Below are positions 18,626-30,201 of a DNA stretch of 64,000 nucleotides, one piece after another. Position numbers and translations under genes: made by a program. Source of the stretch: Isoetes taiwanensis. Its lineage: Eukaryota; Streptophyta; Lycopodiopsida; Isoetales; Isoetaceae. The notes under the pieces are model-generated. The model did not search any database, was not told where the DNA came from, and worked only from the letters and a program-made list of their open reading frames with translations. The DNA lies in assembly GCA_021234155.1 (NCBI GenBank), contig JAJEKV010000039.1, positions 11,237,077 to 11,301,076 on the forward strand, in the 5' to 3' direction. The stretch's first letter is position 1, and each line of letters opens with the position of its first letter.

Positions 18626-21600
18626 ATGGCTGGCTCGAAGTCCATACTATTCCATGGAGTCAAAGTGGGCGAGGGAAAAGTATATACCTTCGACAAGCAC
18701 CACAACTTGCCCTTGCCGAGAGATAGCGTAGTAGTATCTATGGAAGTTATTCTCGACGGAAGCATTGGTTTGTCATTTCCTGAACCGGAATTTGCAACAC
18801 TTGCGGATTCTTTTGGGAGTTTTATTTTGTGGCCAGCGCAGTGGATAGCTACCCTTACATAAGAACCTGAAATTTCCACACTGCCAGCACAGATTAAAAA
18901 AATTGATTGGCAGGGGTTGCAAGCACCGGAAAGCCCTTCCGTGAATAACTTTCGAGGCATTTCAAGGGACGAGCTAGTAGAGAAAAGTTGCACACTACTC
19001 CATGACTGCTGCAACATGCTGTATGCCCTTGGGGTGATCATCTTCATTGACCCTAATCAAGCTGTCGGTGACATGAGATTGGGAGAAGACTACTTGACAG
19101 CAACCATAATAAAGACATTCCCTATGCCAGATAGGCCGACCATGAGATGCCAAGCATGTGCTGAAATGCCACAGTTGCACGACCTGGTGAGGTGGCCGAT
19201 TGCTTTGGTGTTAGTAGACAATGTTGCTGTGTCAACACTCATAAAGACTGCGAAAGAGACAGTCATTGAAGCAGAACCCTATGCCATGCAAATCGAGCCT
19301 GAAAAGGCACCAAAGAGGATGTACAGAATGGTGAACCGGACCCCACGTTCACCTACTGTGGCCACTAAAGCTGAGAGAAAAATCACAGCAGCTTCCATTT
19401 TAGACTTTAAGTCTTCGCTCTGCTGCATGCGAAGATGCTGTGCAAACTTCTCAACAGCCGAGATTGCGTGTATGCGTAGGTTCTATTGGAACTTGCGAGC
19501 TTCAGACATGAGCACATTTGTTTTCAACATGTTAGACGTATGTTCACAGAACGGCCTGGTCCAGAAGCTGATGCTAAATAATAAGCAGGTATGCTTGAAA
19601 GCATGGCATAGAGCCTATGGTATTCCAATGTCCACATTCTATAAGTGGCAAAGACTTTTCCTTGCTGGTCACAGAGTTGCTGAGCATGGTAACATGGGCA
19701 CGAAAAAACCGAGGCCTCACACTCTCGCCGGAAAGGCCATACTCTCTATGTACATAGATGAGAATGCAGAGACGATGCCCCACAGATCGAAAATCACTAC
19801 TGAAGGGGTGAGAGAGAATGTGAAGAGGCTCCCCTCTGTCCTAACTAAAAAGGACATTCTTCAAGAGGTGGACGCCAATGTGATGGAGATGACGGGCAAG
19901 CACATCTCTCATTCTTCATTCTCACGTGGGTGGAAGCAAAATGACGCAGAGGTTGCAATAGCAAAGAGGACAGCTTTCTCCAAGTGCAATACCTGTATTG
20001 TAATAAAAGAGAAAATGGCTAAAACCAGAGATCCATGGGAGAGAAGAGAATTGCAGATGGAAAGGAAGGAACACATGACAGCCCAGATCTCTTGTAGAAG
20101 CTTGTACTGGTCATGGAGAGCTTTGTCCCATCGATCACCGGACCAGGCGCTCACTATCATACATGATAAGATGGACCAAAACAAGACTATGATTCCAAGA
20201 CTGGAGAAATTAGCCAAGTCGGTATGGAGAGGTGAACGCTTGAAAGTTAGCGTGACTGGTGCACTGATGCATGGCCATGGCACAGGTGCCTTAGGACATT
20301 TCTCACTCGACCTTTGGAAGGATGATTCAAATTTTCATGTTGGTTCCTTGAATCATGCTATCAAAACACTGGAGGACACTTCCGAAGACAATTGGGGCCA
20401 TTTGAGAGAAGAAGCTCGGCCTGAGGGCATGTGGGGAACCGCACTCCTAAACAGTGCGGGGTTGAGGACAAAAAAAAAAACAATTGTACTAGGGTAGACT
20501 TTGTAGCACCTCCTAAGCAACCAGCGCACCTTAAGAGGTTACCTAGGCGGCTCTACTTGCAGCTAGACAACTGCGCGGGGCAGAACAAGAACAGATATCT
20601 CTTCTCTTATCTATCCTATCTTGTGTGGTTGGGTGTTTTTGATCAAATACAGGTTGGCTTCATGATGGTAGGCCACACTCATGATGACATTGATGCGCTC
20701 TTCGGTAACTATTCAACGTTAATGCGCAGGTCGGATGCTCTAACTATTCCAGAACTAATGCAACTCTTCCGAGAATGTAGCACAAAGGCACCGACACCAT
20801 ACCTTGTTACCGAGGTTCCCGATTGGAAGGGGTTCGTAAAAGGTTACATTCCTGATAAGAAGGACCGTTTGGTTGGTCACTTGGAGCCCTTACTGTTTAA
20901 GTTCTGCATGAATGATGGGTGGCCATTAATGTATTACAAGATGAGACCTGGTCATAGAGAATGGTTGCCAGAAAAGGGTATTCGGATGTGGAAAGCAGAT
21001 GACAATGGTTTGCCAAAGATACCGATTGGCTCGCCCAAGACTGTCAAGCCATATGCATGCCTCAAGGACATAGGAGCATTGAGGTCGTCCATTGCGAAGT
21101 ACATGATGCATTGGGCTAACATCTCCAGGGCTGGTGTGAACTCGTGGTCTAATACCTACATGAACGAGGTCATGGACTACTGGTGCGAAGTGATGCGTGT
21201 GCTAGGTGAAGTACCCCCGGGCAACGCAGAAATTCAGAACTTCTGGCCTCAAACAAGGCAAGTTGTGCTTGAAGAGCCTGAATCTATTCAGGTCGATCGA
21301 TATGACACTCCGGCTGCCTATGTCGGACCTGCTAAGGATAAACCCAAGAATGCAGTGGAGATATTTGACCCATACCAAGATGTACAGAAAGGTATGTTTC
21401 TGCTTGTAAGACCGGCAGATGCATGTCCTACATGGGTAGCCTATGCAGAGGAGGATCCTATACAAGACCCCACTGCCCCTCATTATAATGAGGTTTTTGT
21501 GTCTTGGTGGGAGCCTGTGGCTAGGAAAGGAACCGCATACGCTCAACAGTATCGGGACTGCTGGCATAAGAAGTGGAGGCCGAATCCTAATGACAGACCA

Positions 21601-21741
21601 CGTTATCAGCCTCTCAAAACGATAGACTATGCCTGGTTAGTTGAACCGAAGCCATTATTGGTTTTGATCCCCGCATTGGTAGGAATCCAGGTGCAGGAAC
21701 TATTGGCTAAAGAGGCCTCAAAGGATGGAGATGAAACTTGA
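18626..21741 (+). pseudogene. DUF7869-type RNase H-fold transposase with DUF8039-like N-terminus; one nonsense codon and one frameshift
   Basis: The ATG at 18626 follows the acceptor GCTTGCAG. The head (GVKVGEGKVYTFDKHH, LADSFGSFILWPAQWI) resembles the plant transposon-linked DUF8039 domain. After an in-frame TAA (18860-18862) the same frame goes on through a DNA-binding-like region (VCLKAWHRAYGIPMSTFYKW, HGNMGTKKPRPHT), a zinc-ribbon-like FSKCNTC with a later CRSLYW, and TIIHDKMDQNKTMIPRL. A shift in an A11 run (20470-20480) leads to the frame with LYLQLDNCAGQNKNR and VGHTHDDIDALFG. The Asp in DKMD, the Asp in LDNC and the Asp cluster in HTHDDID are the likely catalytic acids of an RNase H fold. 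The protein would cut and join element DNA. Family names are from memory. The stop at 21739-21741 is followed by AATAAA at 21755-21760. Confidence 0.75.
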
Positions 21742-21881
21742 GTCTTCAAGGTACAATAAAGTAGTTAATTTTTATTGCTCTCTGCTTTGTATAGATTAAT
21801 ATAAGTGCTATTATGCACTACGTCTTACATTTTTCATCTAAACACAAGAGCTCTTACACTATAACATGTTGAACAGGTGAT

Positions 21882-22124
21882 TCATTCATCTTCAGCATCT
21901 GTAGTAGTGATCCCTGATATCTCATAGCTATTGCGCTCAGGAAGCCAAATCAGATGGATCATAATACGAATTGACGCAGGGCAACGAATCTCAGCGCCCA
22001 AAGCTTTTCTTCACAGGTAGGGATCAAGGAGAAGACCCCTGTCTAGGCAACCGACAAGATCAGAGTGGCTCATTGAGCACTTGATCGCCTCGATGTGGTG
22101 AACTGATGAAGGCGAAAAATCCAT
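21882..22124 (-). pseudogene. Small gene of the dyad element, copy A (in-frame TGA)
   Basis: From the ATG at 22124 the frame gives 80 codons with one TGA at 22013-22011. It aligns along its whole length, without gaps, with copy B at 22549-22791: both have H-I-x-x-x-K-C, S-x-x-D-L, a LLLDPYL / INLDPWL motif, a WLP motif and an acidic end (EDE / DDE). A TATA box (CTATAAAA) lies at about 22161-22168. It has no recognised domain. Confidence 0.55.
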
Positions 22125-22548
22125 GGGAGATGAATGAACTTTAGCCCCGAAGTGAGAAGCTTTTATAGTGAAGTAGAATTATTGAGGTGAATTATTGAGG
22201 TAGACTTTACCGCCATTATTGCGCGTGTATAAGACTGTTGTATACATACAAGTGTAATACATCTTTCGTACGGATATGTGTGTGCTTTTAAAACATGTTT
22301 CGTGGATTTTGATATGGTAGAAGTTTTTGTGCTTGAGTAATTCAGGTGTGATTGAAAATAGGGACTGCTTGCAGATATAGTGGAAGTCGAAGAGCACACC
22401 CTTACACTACACTCAGGTATGATACATCAAACAATATTCTATGTGCTATTACATCCTTACAAATACAGTAGTCATCACTGATAACATTGATTGTAATACA
22501 TAGTTCATAGGTACTCATGTCATTATTATATCCTTAGCAGATACAGAT

Positions 22549-22791
22549 TCACTCATCATCAACACCAAAGCTCGTGATGCTATTCAGCTCATAGATCTCC
22601 TGATCAGGAAGCCAGTAAATGTGGACCACAACACGAGTGAGCTTCTTGCAAGCACTAGCAGGACCATCAGCTTTAGATTGGAGCCATGGATCAAGATTAA
22701 TACCATTTCTAGCGCATTCGTTCAGATCGTTGTAGCTCAAGTAGCACTTGAAAGATCGGATGTGCTCTGGACGAGGCATCGAGGAAGCCAT
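22549..22791 (-). CDS. Small 80-residue protein, copy B, unknown function
   Basis: The frame runs from ATG (22791) to stop with no breaks. A TATA box (minus-strand TATAAAAA) sits at 22834-22827, some 36 bp upstream of the ATG, and the leader is short. The pattern is FKCYLSYNDLNECARNGINL, then LTRVVVHIYWLPDQEIYEL. Copy A lies 425 bp downstream, with matching promoter and more distal upstream sequence too, so the unit was duplicated with its regulatory region. Placement just after the transposase, convergent to it, suggests an accessory gene of the element. I do not recognise the family. Confidence 0.5.
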   Translation of the reverse strand: MASSMPRPEHIRSFKCYLSYNDLNECARNGINLDPWLQSKADGPASACKKLTRVVVHIYWLPDQEIYELNSITSFGVDDE

Positions 22792-22841
22792 GGAAGATGA
22801 ATGACCTCTACCCCCGAGTCGAGCTATTTTTATAGTGAAGT

Positions 22842-24394
22842 AAAATTATTGATGTGAATTATTGGTGTAGAATGTAGGGCCATTATTGGGCTTCTACAAG
22901 TATCATGTACATGTACAAGTATAGCACATAATTTGTATGTATATGTGTATGTCAATTACCTCATGTTTCTTGGGCTCGAGAACTAGGTGAAAGTATTTGT
23001 GCTTGAGCAAATTAGGTGTGCTTAAAATTCTCAAAATTGCGTTATTTTCTCCAATTAATGAAATCATGCTTAATCCTAGAAGCTCTAAACATAAAAACAT
23101 AAAGTTGAAGAAGCATCATTCACAAAAGAAGTGCTCGAGAACAAGGAGCATGATACTTTTAGTGTTTGAAGACCCAGTGTATGCTCAAAGAGGATGGGAA
23201 TAGTATGATAGCATGCTAAACATTTATCTTCATCTATAAGAAGACAAGACTAGCAATGTACTGGGATTCAGGTTTTTGTTGCATGGGAACCATCGAAACC
23301 TGGCTGTATTTTGTATAGAACTTCTCAAGGTTACTTAATTTTGGACAAGAAGGTGCAGCTGGGCCCTCTTTACAAGTACATAGATCATTATTTATTGAAG
23401 AAAGAACGTTTGTCTGTTCTCCTAGATAGGGTGCAACAAGGTAGAACAGAACAATTTTTTATAAATGACGAGGAAATGCAAGTTTCTGGCACCGGGAATT
23501 TGAAACATCTGTTAGTGAAGATCATGATTTTATTGAACTATGATGGTTCCTATGATTAAGACGATGTTGCTACAAAAAAGCCTAAGAAGCTCCCTGTGAA
23601 AATAAAAAAAATGCAGTGGGTGGGCCAAACCCAAATAAGAAAGGAAAAAGGAAAAAGCTCCTGGAGTTGCTATCAAGGAGAAGAAGTCGGACAAGAATAT
23701 TGAAAAGCTTTCTTATATAAACAACAACAAGCTTGTTGATGAAGTTGTCTATTACATATAAGTTCTACGAAGTTGTCTCCTCAAAATGAGAGTGGAGAAA
23801 GACCTTTATAGGTTAGAAGAATCTATTCTGATCATTCAAGAAAATTAAAGGACATGATTCAGAAGTAATTCTCAAGTTTATGTGGCTCATATAGTTGTGC
23901 TTGTAGACTGAGAGAAATGTAAGGATCTCTTGAAGTACGACAAGGAACAAGCTAGAAATTACACTCACTGTGTTTTAGGAGTTAATCACTGCTTTAAGGC
24001 TAGGAGACAATTGTGGAAAGAAAAGATTAACTTTAGATACTTGAATGTGTTGTCTATTGTGGTTTGGAAGAGATAAAGCAATTGTTGCCAAGACGCACAA
24101 GTTTGACAATGAGTACAAGCTCAGATGAGCTTTGTTGACAAAATATGCTTCATGCACAGAGAACATGTACTTCAAGGAAATCCCGAACACTTTCCAACTT
24201 GTTGAAGCTTAATTCCATTAAGTGTTGCCTCAAATATGATGATGCAATTAAAAGGCAATACTTGTAGGGCACGATAATTGGTTCCAACTTGCCAGGGAAG
24301 GAAGAGAACGTTAGTTCTCTTAGTGTCCACATTTGGTTGATTTTTTGTTGCAGATAAGGGATCTGGGAATGAGATATTTAACATGCTTCAATGT
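22842..24394. other. No intact gene; degenerate coding stretch at 23311-23640
   Basis: The first ~190 bp match the promoter-distal flank of copy A (22176-22350). At 23311-23559 an 82-codon frame (LDKKVQLGPLYKYIDHYLLKKERL, NDEEMQVSGTGNLKHLL) continues in degraded form as a Lys-rich stretch to about 23640. It reads like a broken transposon-encoded protein, but I cannot name it. The rest shows nothing. Confidence 0.35.
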
Positions 24395-24716
24395 GGACAC
24401 TGATCTTAGATGCTCTGACACACCGCTACATCAGTTACTCGCATCACCTATGGTAGCGCGACTGGGAGCTTACATCCTGCAGATTTCGGCCGTCAGACTT
24501 GCTCTTCAGGGGCATGGTATTTGAGAGCCTACTGTTAGGGTTTTTCCTCCCAAGTGGGGGTTTTTTCATCCCGGTAGTAGGGTCCTACTGTACAGTTACA
24601 TGGTTTGTTTTTGGTGTTGGGGTTTTTGGCTTTTTTGCCTGTTCTCTGCATGTACCGTCTCATAGGCCTCTGGCCTCCGTGGACGTTAAAATAAACTTCC
24701 TTCCTTCCTTCCTTCT
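24395..24716 (+). mobile_element. 5'-truncated LINE, 3' end with TTCC tail
   Basis: 24400-24600 matches the 3' end of the large LINE at 63780-64000 (shared words GATCT.AGATGCTCTGA, CTTACATCCTGCAG-like, GGGTTTTTCCTC, GGGGGTTTTTTC). It ends in CTCCGTGGACGTTAAAATAAA and a (TTCC)n run. Only the last ~45 codons of ORF2 and the 3' UTR are present, typical of abortive target-primed insertion. Confidence 0.8.
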
Positions 24717-26572
24717 AAAAGAAAGATTGAATACAGTTATCCAAAAGGTAGTTAAAATAACTCTAGTACAATTTATCTGACTAACAAAACACAATGCATA
24801 TGCTAACCTCACGTCCTTCAAGTAAGCCATCAAGTGTCAAAGTTACCAAACAGCCAAAGAACAGCCAAGATCTGCACTATTGGATGGTTTGTTTATACCT
24901 ATTTGTTGCAAAAACATCATAACAATAGATCAAGTGAAAATTCATTCTCAAAAAGTATTTCAAATCTGATCAACTATGCAACTTGAGACTATTTTCCAGG
25001 TGTTATCTTATATTTCTAGGCTGCAGTCTTTGTCTTTGTTGACACATATATGAGAAAGCTACGAAAGGCTTTTTCGATTGGCATATATTTCCCCTAAAGT
25101 TTTGGCTGTGAATTATATGATAATATAATGGCTAGGTGTCTCATATTTAAGAATGGATGGTTTAACAAAGTAGGCTTCTTATTGGTTCTCAATTATAATG
25201 CGACCATATAGCATCTTCATCTCTTAAAAGAATAAAAACTTTTTCTCTAATTCAATCTCCACAGAATCTTATAGCATTCATTCGGCTGAAACAACAACAT
25301 ATTCTATACATAAAGCATGCACTAGGACAATGGATTGCCTTGTCTTTCAATGAGCTATTAAAGGCGTATGCTTCCAATGACTTATATTGGTTTGGTCATT
25401 TATTAACAATGTTGAGATATTAGAAGGACATAAAGTTACATGACCACAAACATTCAAATGGGATACCCTAGAAAATCGGTGCATAGTAGGCTGGCTCCGT
25501 CAACGCTAAATTGTTGTGTATATAAAAGAAGGACAAAAGACGAGCATTCATGTGATTGGATCGGCTCACCACCATAGGCAAAGACTATATTTATCAATAG
25601 TATAACATCCTTTTGTTTGGGTTCCATAGGCTTATTGGTCTTCATGGACGATAAAAACCCATTCAATTCAATTTAGTTTGCTCTCAAGACTGTCAAGGTT
25701 CTCAAGATACACAAACTTTGCAGAGGAGTTGATGGATCTTGTTGAGAAGCATGATCATGTAGTAGCTCCTTGTTACTTATTTTTTTCGGTGCCGCCCTAC
25801 AAAATTGGACAGTGGATCAAGGGATTCAATAATCCTTAAATAAAAATATGCTTACTGTGTGGATCAACAACGGGAGAAATGTGAGAATGCAAGGAAAAAA
25901 AATGCTGATCAATTGCGTTTTTGGTATAACTCCCTCCCTGCAAGCCGCGGCCTGCGAGCCTAACCATCTCCTATGTTTAGACATAAGTCCCCACTCAAAC
26001 CTTCACGACTTAGGGGGGTTTTTTCACATATCGAGTATTTGTCAATTTTAAGCTACACCGACTGGCAGGTGCCAAACGAGACTTTGCCCTACTGCATAAG
26101 CAGCGTCGGCTCAGGGTGTGAGAATGCAGAGTATGTGGATCCTTGGAAGATAGTGTTGATTGAGCCAACAATTGCTCCCCATGCTGGCAAGTTGACTAGC
26201 ACATATCTCAAAGAATACTATTTTATGAAGATCCTAAAATACTAAATCAGGCTCTGATAGTTGATGATGTTTTTGATGTTGGTGCTTAAGAGACAATAAG
26301 GAAGATATGAATTTTGGTTACTTGTGTACAATATACTAGTATATGAAGTAAGAATATCTAATTGTACCTAGCAGGACAAAATATCCTCTAGGATAAGTAC
26401 TATAAGAGATTGTCCAACTTTGTCAAACATTATGTAATAGCAAAAGATATAGTGGAGAACCCGTTGTTGGATTACCAATAAGGGCTAGACAACCCCTGGC
26501 CCGAGAGTGTTACGGCTCCAGTAAAGCACTGGTTAAGATTGATCTCAGCCGTTGGGTCAATATAAACTTGGA
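24717..26572. other. No gene seen; contains a short LINE 3' tail at 25622-25676
   Basis: AT-rich sequence without protein motifs. At 25622-25676 (+) a CATAGGC..ATTGGTCTTCATGGACGATAAAAA block ends in a (TTCAA)-type run, the 3' tail of the same LINE group. A frame at 25973-26245 shows no known domain. Confidence 0.5.
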
Positions 26573-26640
26573 GGAAGGAAGGAAGGTATTTTTATCGTCC
26601 ACGGAGACCAATCGGTCTATGGGAGGGCTGGGTGTTGAAA
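26573..26640 (-). mobile_element. Very short LINE 3' tail, minus strand
   Basis: On the minus strand it reads CATAGACCGATTGGTCTCC, GTGGACGATAAAAA and a (TTCC)n tail, the same 3' end as the pieces at 24.7, 25.6 and 41.6 kb. It lies about 115 bp upstream of the CobW start codon. Confidence 0.75.
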
Positions 26641-26755
26641 GGGCCTGCAAAATACTCCCCCTCTCCATTTTCCTATACAACTTTATTTAGGGTCTAACAA
26701 CATTTCCCCAAGATTTAAGCGTGTGCACGCATTAAAAGTTTTTTCTGATATAGGT

Positions 26756-28597
26756 ATGGAGAATGACGACGAGGAAGATATTCCTTTGGCAGTCCCCATT
26801 ACGTCCTCGCATCAATTTCCCACAGAAGCAACTGGAATCACCATAATAACAGGGTTTCTAGGAGCTGGAAAATCCACGGTAAGACTCTTCAGATTTCTTC
26901 GATTTGTACACTTCTGTTTCTAAGCTTGTGGGAATGCCTATTTTTTTAGTTAGTAAATTACGTGCTCACTGCCCGGCATGGCAAAAGGATAGCAGTTATT
27001 CTGAATGAATTTGGTGATGAATTGGGTATTGAACGAGCTATGATCAACGAAAGGGATGCTACAGGTCTTGTGGAGGAGTGGGTCGAGCTTCCAAATGGTT
27101 GTGTCTGCTGTAGCGTCAAACATAGTTTTGTCCAAGCACTTGAACAACTGATGCAACGCAGAGATAGGTATTGGCATTGAACAATTTATGTAAACTTAAT
27201 TTTCAAATCTAATGTTGTTTCTTATGCAGGTTTGATCACATTTTGCTGGAAACAACTGGTCTGGCAAATCCAGGTCCTGTGGCATCAGTTCTTTGGCTAG
27301 ATGACCAGCTTGAATCTTCTGTTCGTCTTGATTCTATCATTACGGTCAGTAGGTATCTATCAGTCACTTGGTTGTGAATTAACTATTTGTAATGGGATAC
27401 AGTATGGTAATTTTTATTGAAAGAAGGATTATTCATGATTATATATATTTTTGACATTTGTTTTGTTCCAAAATGCAGTCAAACCAGATATTTTAAAGCA
27501 CCTTAATCTTGTTTCATTTAAAAGGTGCATTAGCAAAATATATGATTATATCATGCTGGCCATAAGGACACATGTTGCGTTCCCTGATGGGGCAGTTCCC
27601 TGATGGTTTAAAGATATTGCAGGTAGTTGATGCAAAGAACTTAGATTATCAGCTTGGTGGAGTAGAAATGTCAAATCGCACTACAGAGGCATATTTGCAA
27701 ATAGCTTATGCAGTAAGTATGCAACAGGGTTTCGGCTTCACCAACTGTAGTATTTGATACAGAATTGGTGGTGATTATATAGGATGTAATTATTCTCAAT
27801 AAAGTGGACCTGATTAATAATGGTGAGCTTGAAAAGCTGGAAAAGGTAATACGGGATATCAATGCTTTGGCCAGGATAATCAATGCCATATCCTGCAAAG
27901 TACCACTCACTGACATTCTTGATTGTCGAGCATATGACACAATGGTAATTTTGTTGTTTCATTACTTTCATAGAATCAGCATGCTGAGCTTTAGATTAGT
28001 TACTGAACTAATGTGCACAGCATGCAGTGCATGCAAAAGCACTTGAATTGAATACCGAGCCCAATGCAAGCCATCTACAGAACAAAAATTTTGGAACTGT
28101 GTCCATTATAGAAGATGGGAACGTGGATCTTAAGAAGGTGTATTTTATTGTTTTCAATTAAGGGGAGATGTTTGGTTAGTTCTAACCACTTTAACTTTTG
28201 CAGGTGAATCAGTGGCTGTCAGATTTACTGTGGGAGCAAAGAAGTGGCATGGAAATGTTTAGAGTGAAGGGTATTTTGCAAGTTCATGAATCGGAAGAAA
28301 TGCATGTGCTTCAGGTTTCACACCTTGTGTGCCATTGTATTGCCTAGGTATCTATTTTCTTTTCTAGTCGATTGCTTACAAGTTATGAAACAGGCTGTTC
28401 GTGATTTATATGAGGTTCTTCCTAGCTGTTTATGGAAGCCAGAGGAAAGACGGGTGAACAAGATTGTATTTATAGGTAATAATACAATTCTGTGATCGAA
28501 GTCTTGTCTTATACCAGTCACTGAATGGCAATTCTATACAGGAAAGGGTCTTGACAAAGAGTTCCTTACAAGATCTTTCAAAACTTGCCTTGTTTAA
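26756..28597 (+). CDS. CobW/COG0523 family GTPase metallochaperone (ZNG1/CBWD-like), nine exons, complete
   Basis: Exons 26756-26878, 26950-27167, 27230-27344, 27623-27712, 27783-27944, 28021-28137, 28204-28314, 28394-28475 and 28542-28597 join through GT-AG introns into one 357-codon frame. Residues 33-41 GFLGAGKST are the Walker A loop; CVCC at 92-95 is the metal-binding CxCC of COG0523; [12 protein letters not shown] and ILNKVDL (NKxD) complete the GTPase; the C-terminal part has [15 protein letters not shown] and [11 protein letters not shown]. Animal ZNG1 hands zinc to methionine aminopeptidase 1. The N-terminus has an acidic stretch and PLAVPI but no Cys of the CPELVPIET docking motif described for animal ZNG1. 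The length matches the family (about 350-400). Intron 3 is the longest (278 nt). The gene looks intact. Confidence 0.93.
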
Positions 28598-30201
28598 CTC
28601 GAGAAATGCCATCATTAATTTGTCTACTTTGGGAAGTGTCATAGCCACCTCTATCATATAGAAAGCGTACAGAGGATGAACCTGATATATGTCTCTTGGA
28701 ACTTGTCCATTCAAATCAAGGTGATATATAGTGCTTGAAAGCACTTTGTGCCAGGTTAGATGTTTGCAGTTGTGGGACTTTTTGTTTGGGTCTGTTACAG
28801 ACATGCGCAAAAGTAGCATGATTATTTCACTGGTTGGGCATATGGTTCTATGACGATGTCAGATTGTGACATCTGCGGCTAAATTGTAATTTACATTGCA
28901 GCTGTTCATACAAAAAACCAATCAAATGAGCAGGTCATTTGATAATTTGTTACATACGTTGTTTTTGTGGGTGGAGAAGCTCTAGCTGTATTGCTTCGGT
29001 TGAGAACAATGCAAGTTTTGCTACACGAGATCTCAGGCAAGGGATAGCAAATTGGCAGCTGACCACCCCCTACCCTCCCCCTTTTTTCCCCTTTCCTGGG
29101 TTCTTTATCAGGTTCAATCTACTCAGCACATTCTCCCACAGGAAGGTTGGTCATTGGGCTTATACCCCCTATTGCAGCAGAAAGAGAACTGAGAATTGAC
29201 ATGAAATGTACTTTTACCTCTAACTAGTACCAAATTGATGAACATAAAAATGAACACCAGAATGTTATTTCTAGCCTTCAACAATTTAATTGCAGGCAGT
29301 TATACAATGTTATTTCTTAATTTTGTTACTCCTAGCCTTCAATTTAATTGCAGCAGTTATACAAACCAGATTTTCTCTGAGGTCAACCAATTTATTTATT
29401 TTTATTTATTTTTTTGGGGACTATAAGATGGGGCTCAGCAAAGGAAAAGTGCACGAAAGATGATTAACATTTTGTCACGTAAATTTGCAAGGATGCCATC
29501 TTGATGTGCTTTGTTTTATTTCCTTTTTTAGAAAGGATAAAGATGTTAGATTTTTATGGGGTTTTCACACAGAAGGAAGCTTGGGCCACATTATGATAAA
29601 GAGTTTGATCGTTTGGGGCAGCTCCAAGGTCAAATTGAATACTTCAAGTGCCATTGGGCCAATAGAAATGCAGACGAGTCAGACCCCCCTCCAGGGGATG
29701 GACTTTGAGCTCCCTTATTTCCCGTCACCTTAGGGTGGATGCAACGCACCGCTCCATACTTCTTCCCATCTTACGGGGCATTGTACCAACATTTCTTATA
29801 TAAAATTAAAAAAAAGCTTGCATTAAAAAAAAATAAAATAAATAAAGATTTTAGTGTGACGTTAGAGCATAAATTTATGAGACTAGAAGTTGGCAATATC
29901 AAGTATGGTAAATGGAGCTGTAACATTATAATACCATATGGGAATGTAAAAATATCTCAAATGGTTTTGTGCAAAGCGTATACTTATGCAAGTTTAAAGT
30001 AAGGTTCTCATGTGATTTGATTAGCATTTCATGATATGTATTGATTTGTTTAACCATTTATTAATAGGTACGACCCATATACTGTCCTTCGAGACATCCG
30101 ATAAAATTGGAACAATACGTGGCCCCTATGTAAGGATGAAATGCATGTGTTTTTCAAAATAATACCATAAAAAACAAAACAATGTATAAACTAATTTATG
30201 A
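28598..30201. other. 3' flank of the CobW gene, no gene seen
   Basis: AT-rich sequence with short frames only. A pair of similar blocks (GCAG.CAGTTATACAA words, about 29270-29365) may be a small duplication. No RNA gene or transposon end is recognised. Confidence 0.4.

Larger units (their letters stand above)
9594..22840. mobile_element. Candidate ~13-kb DNA transposon: ParB-methyltransferase plus DUF7869-type transposase with dyad sites
   Basis: The region is held together by twelve copies of one 36-bp dyad that occur from 9594 to 18601 and nowhere else that I found in the window, by two divergent broken genes sharing one promoter region (17.48-17.89 kb), and by a pair of small paralogous genes after the transposase. 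The ends are not defined: I could not find terminal inverted repeats or a target duplication, so the stated limits are only the first dyad and the promoter of the last small gene. Nonsense codons and frameshifts in both large genes mean this copy is probably dead. The alternative is that neighbouring elements happen to share a motif; the spread of the dyad through introns of both large genes argues against that. Confidence 0.6.

Noticed and set aside
20470-20480. Programmed frameshift in the transposase
   Set aside because: No conserved slippery-site context beyond a homopolymer, and a TAA upstream already marks the copy as broken.
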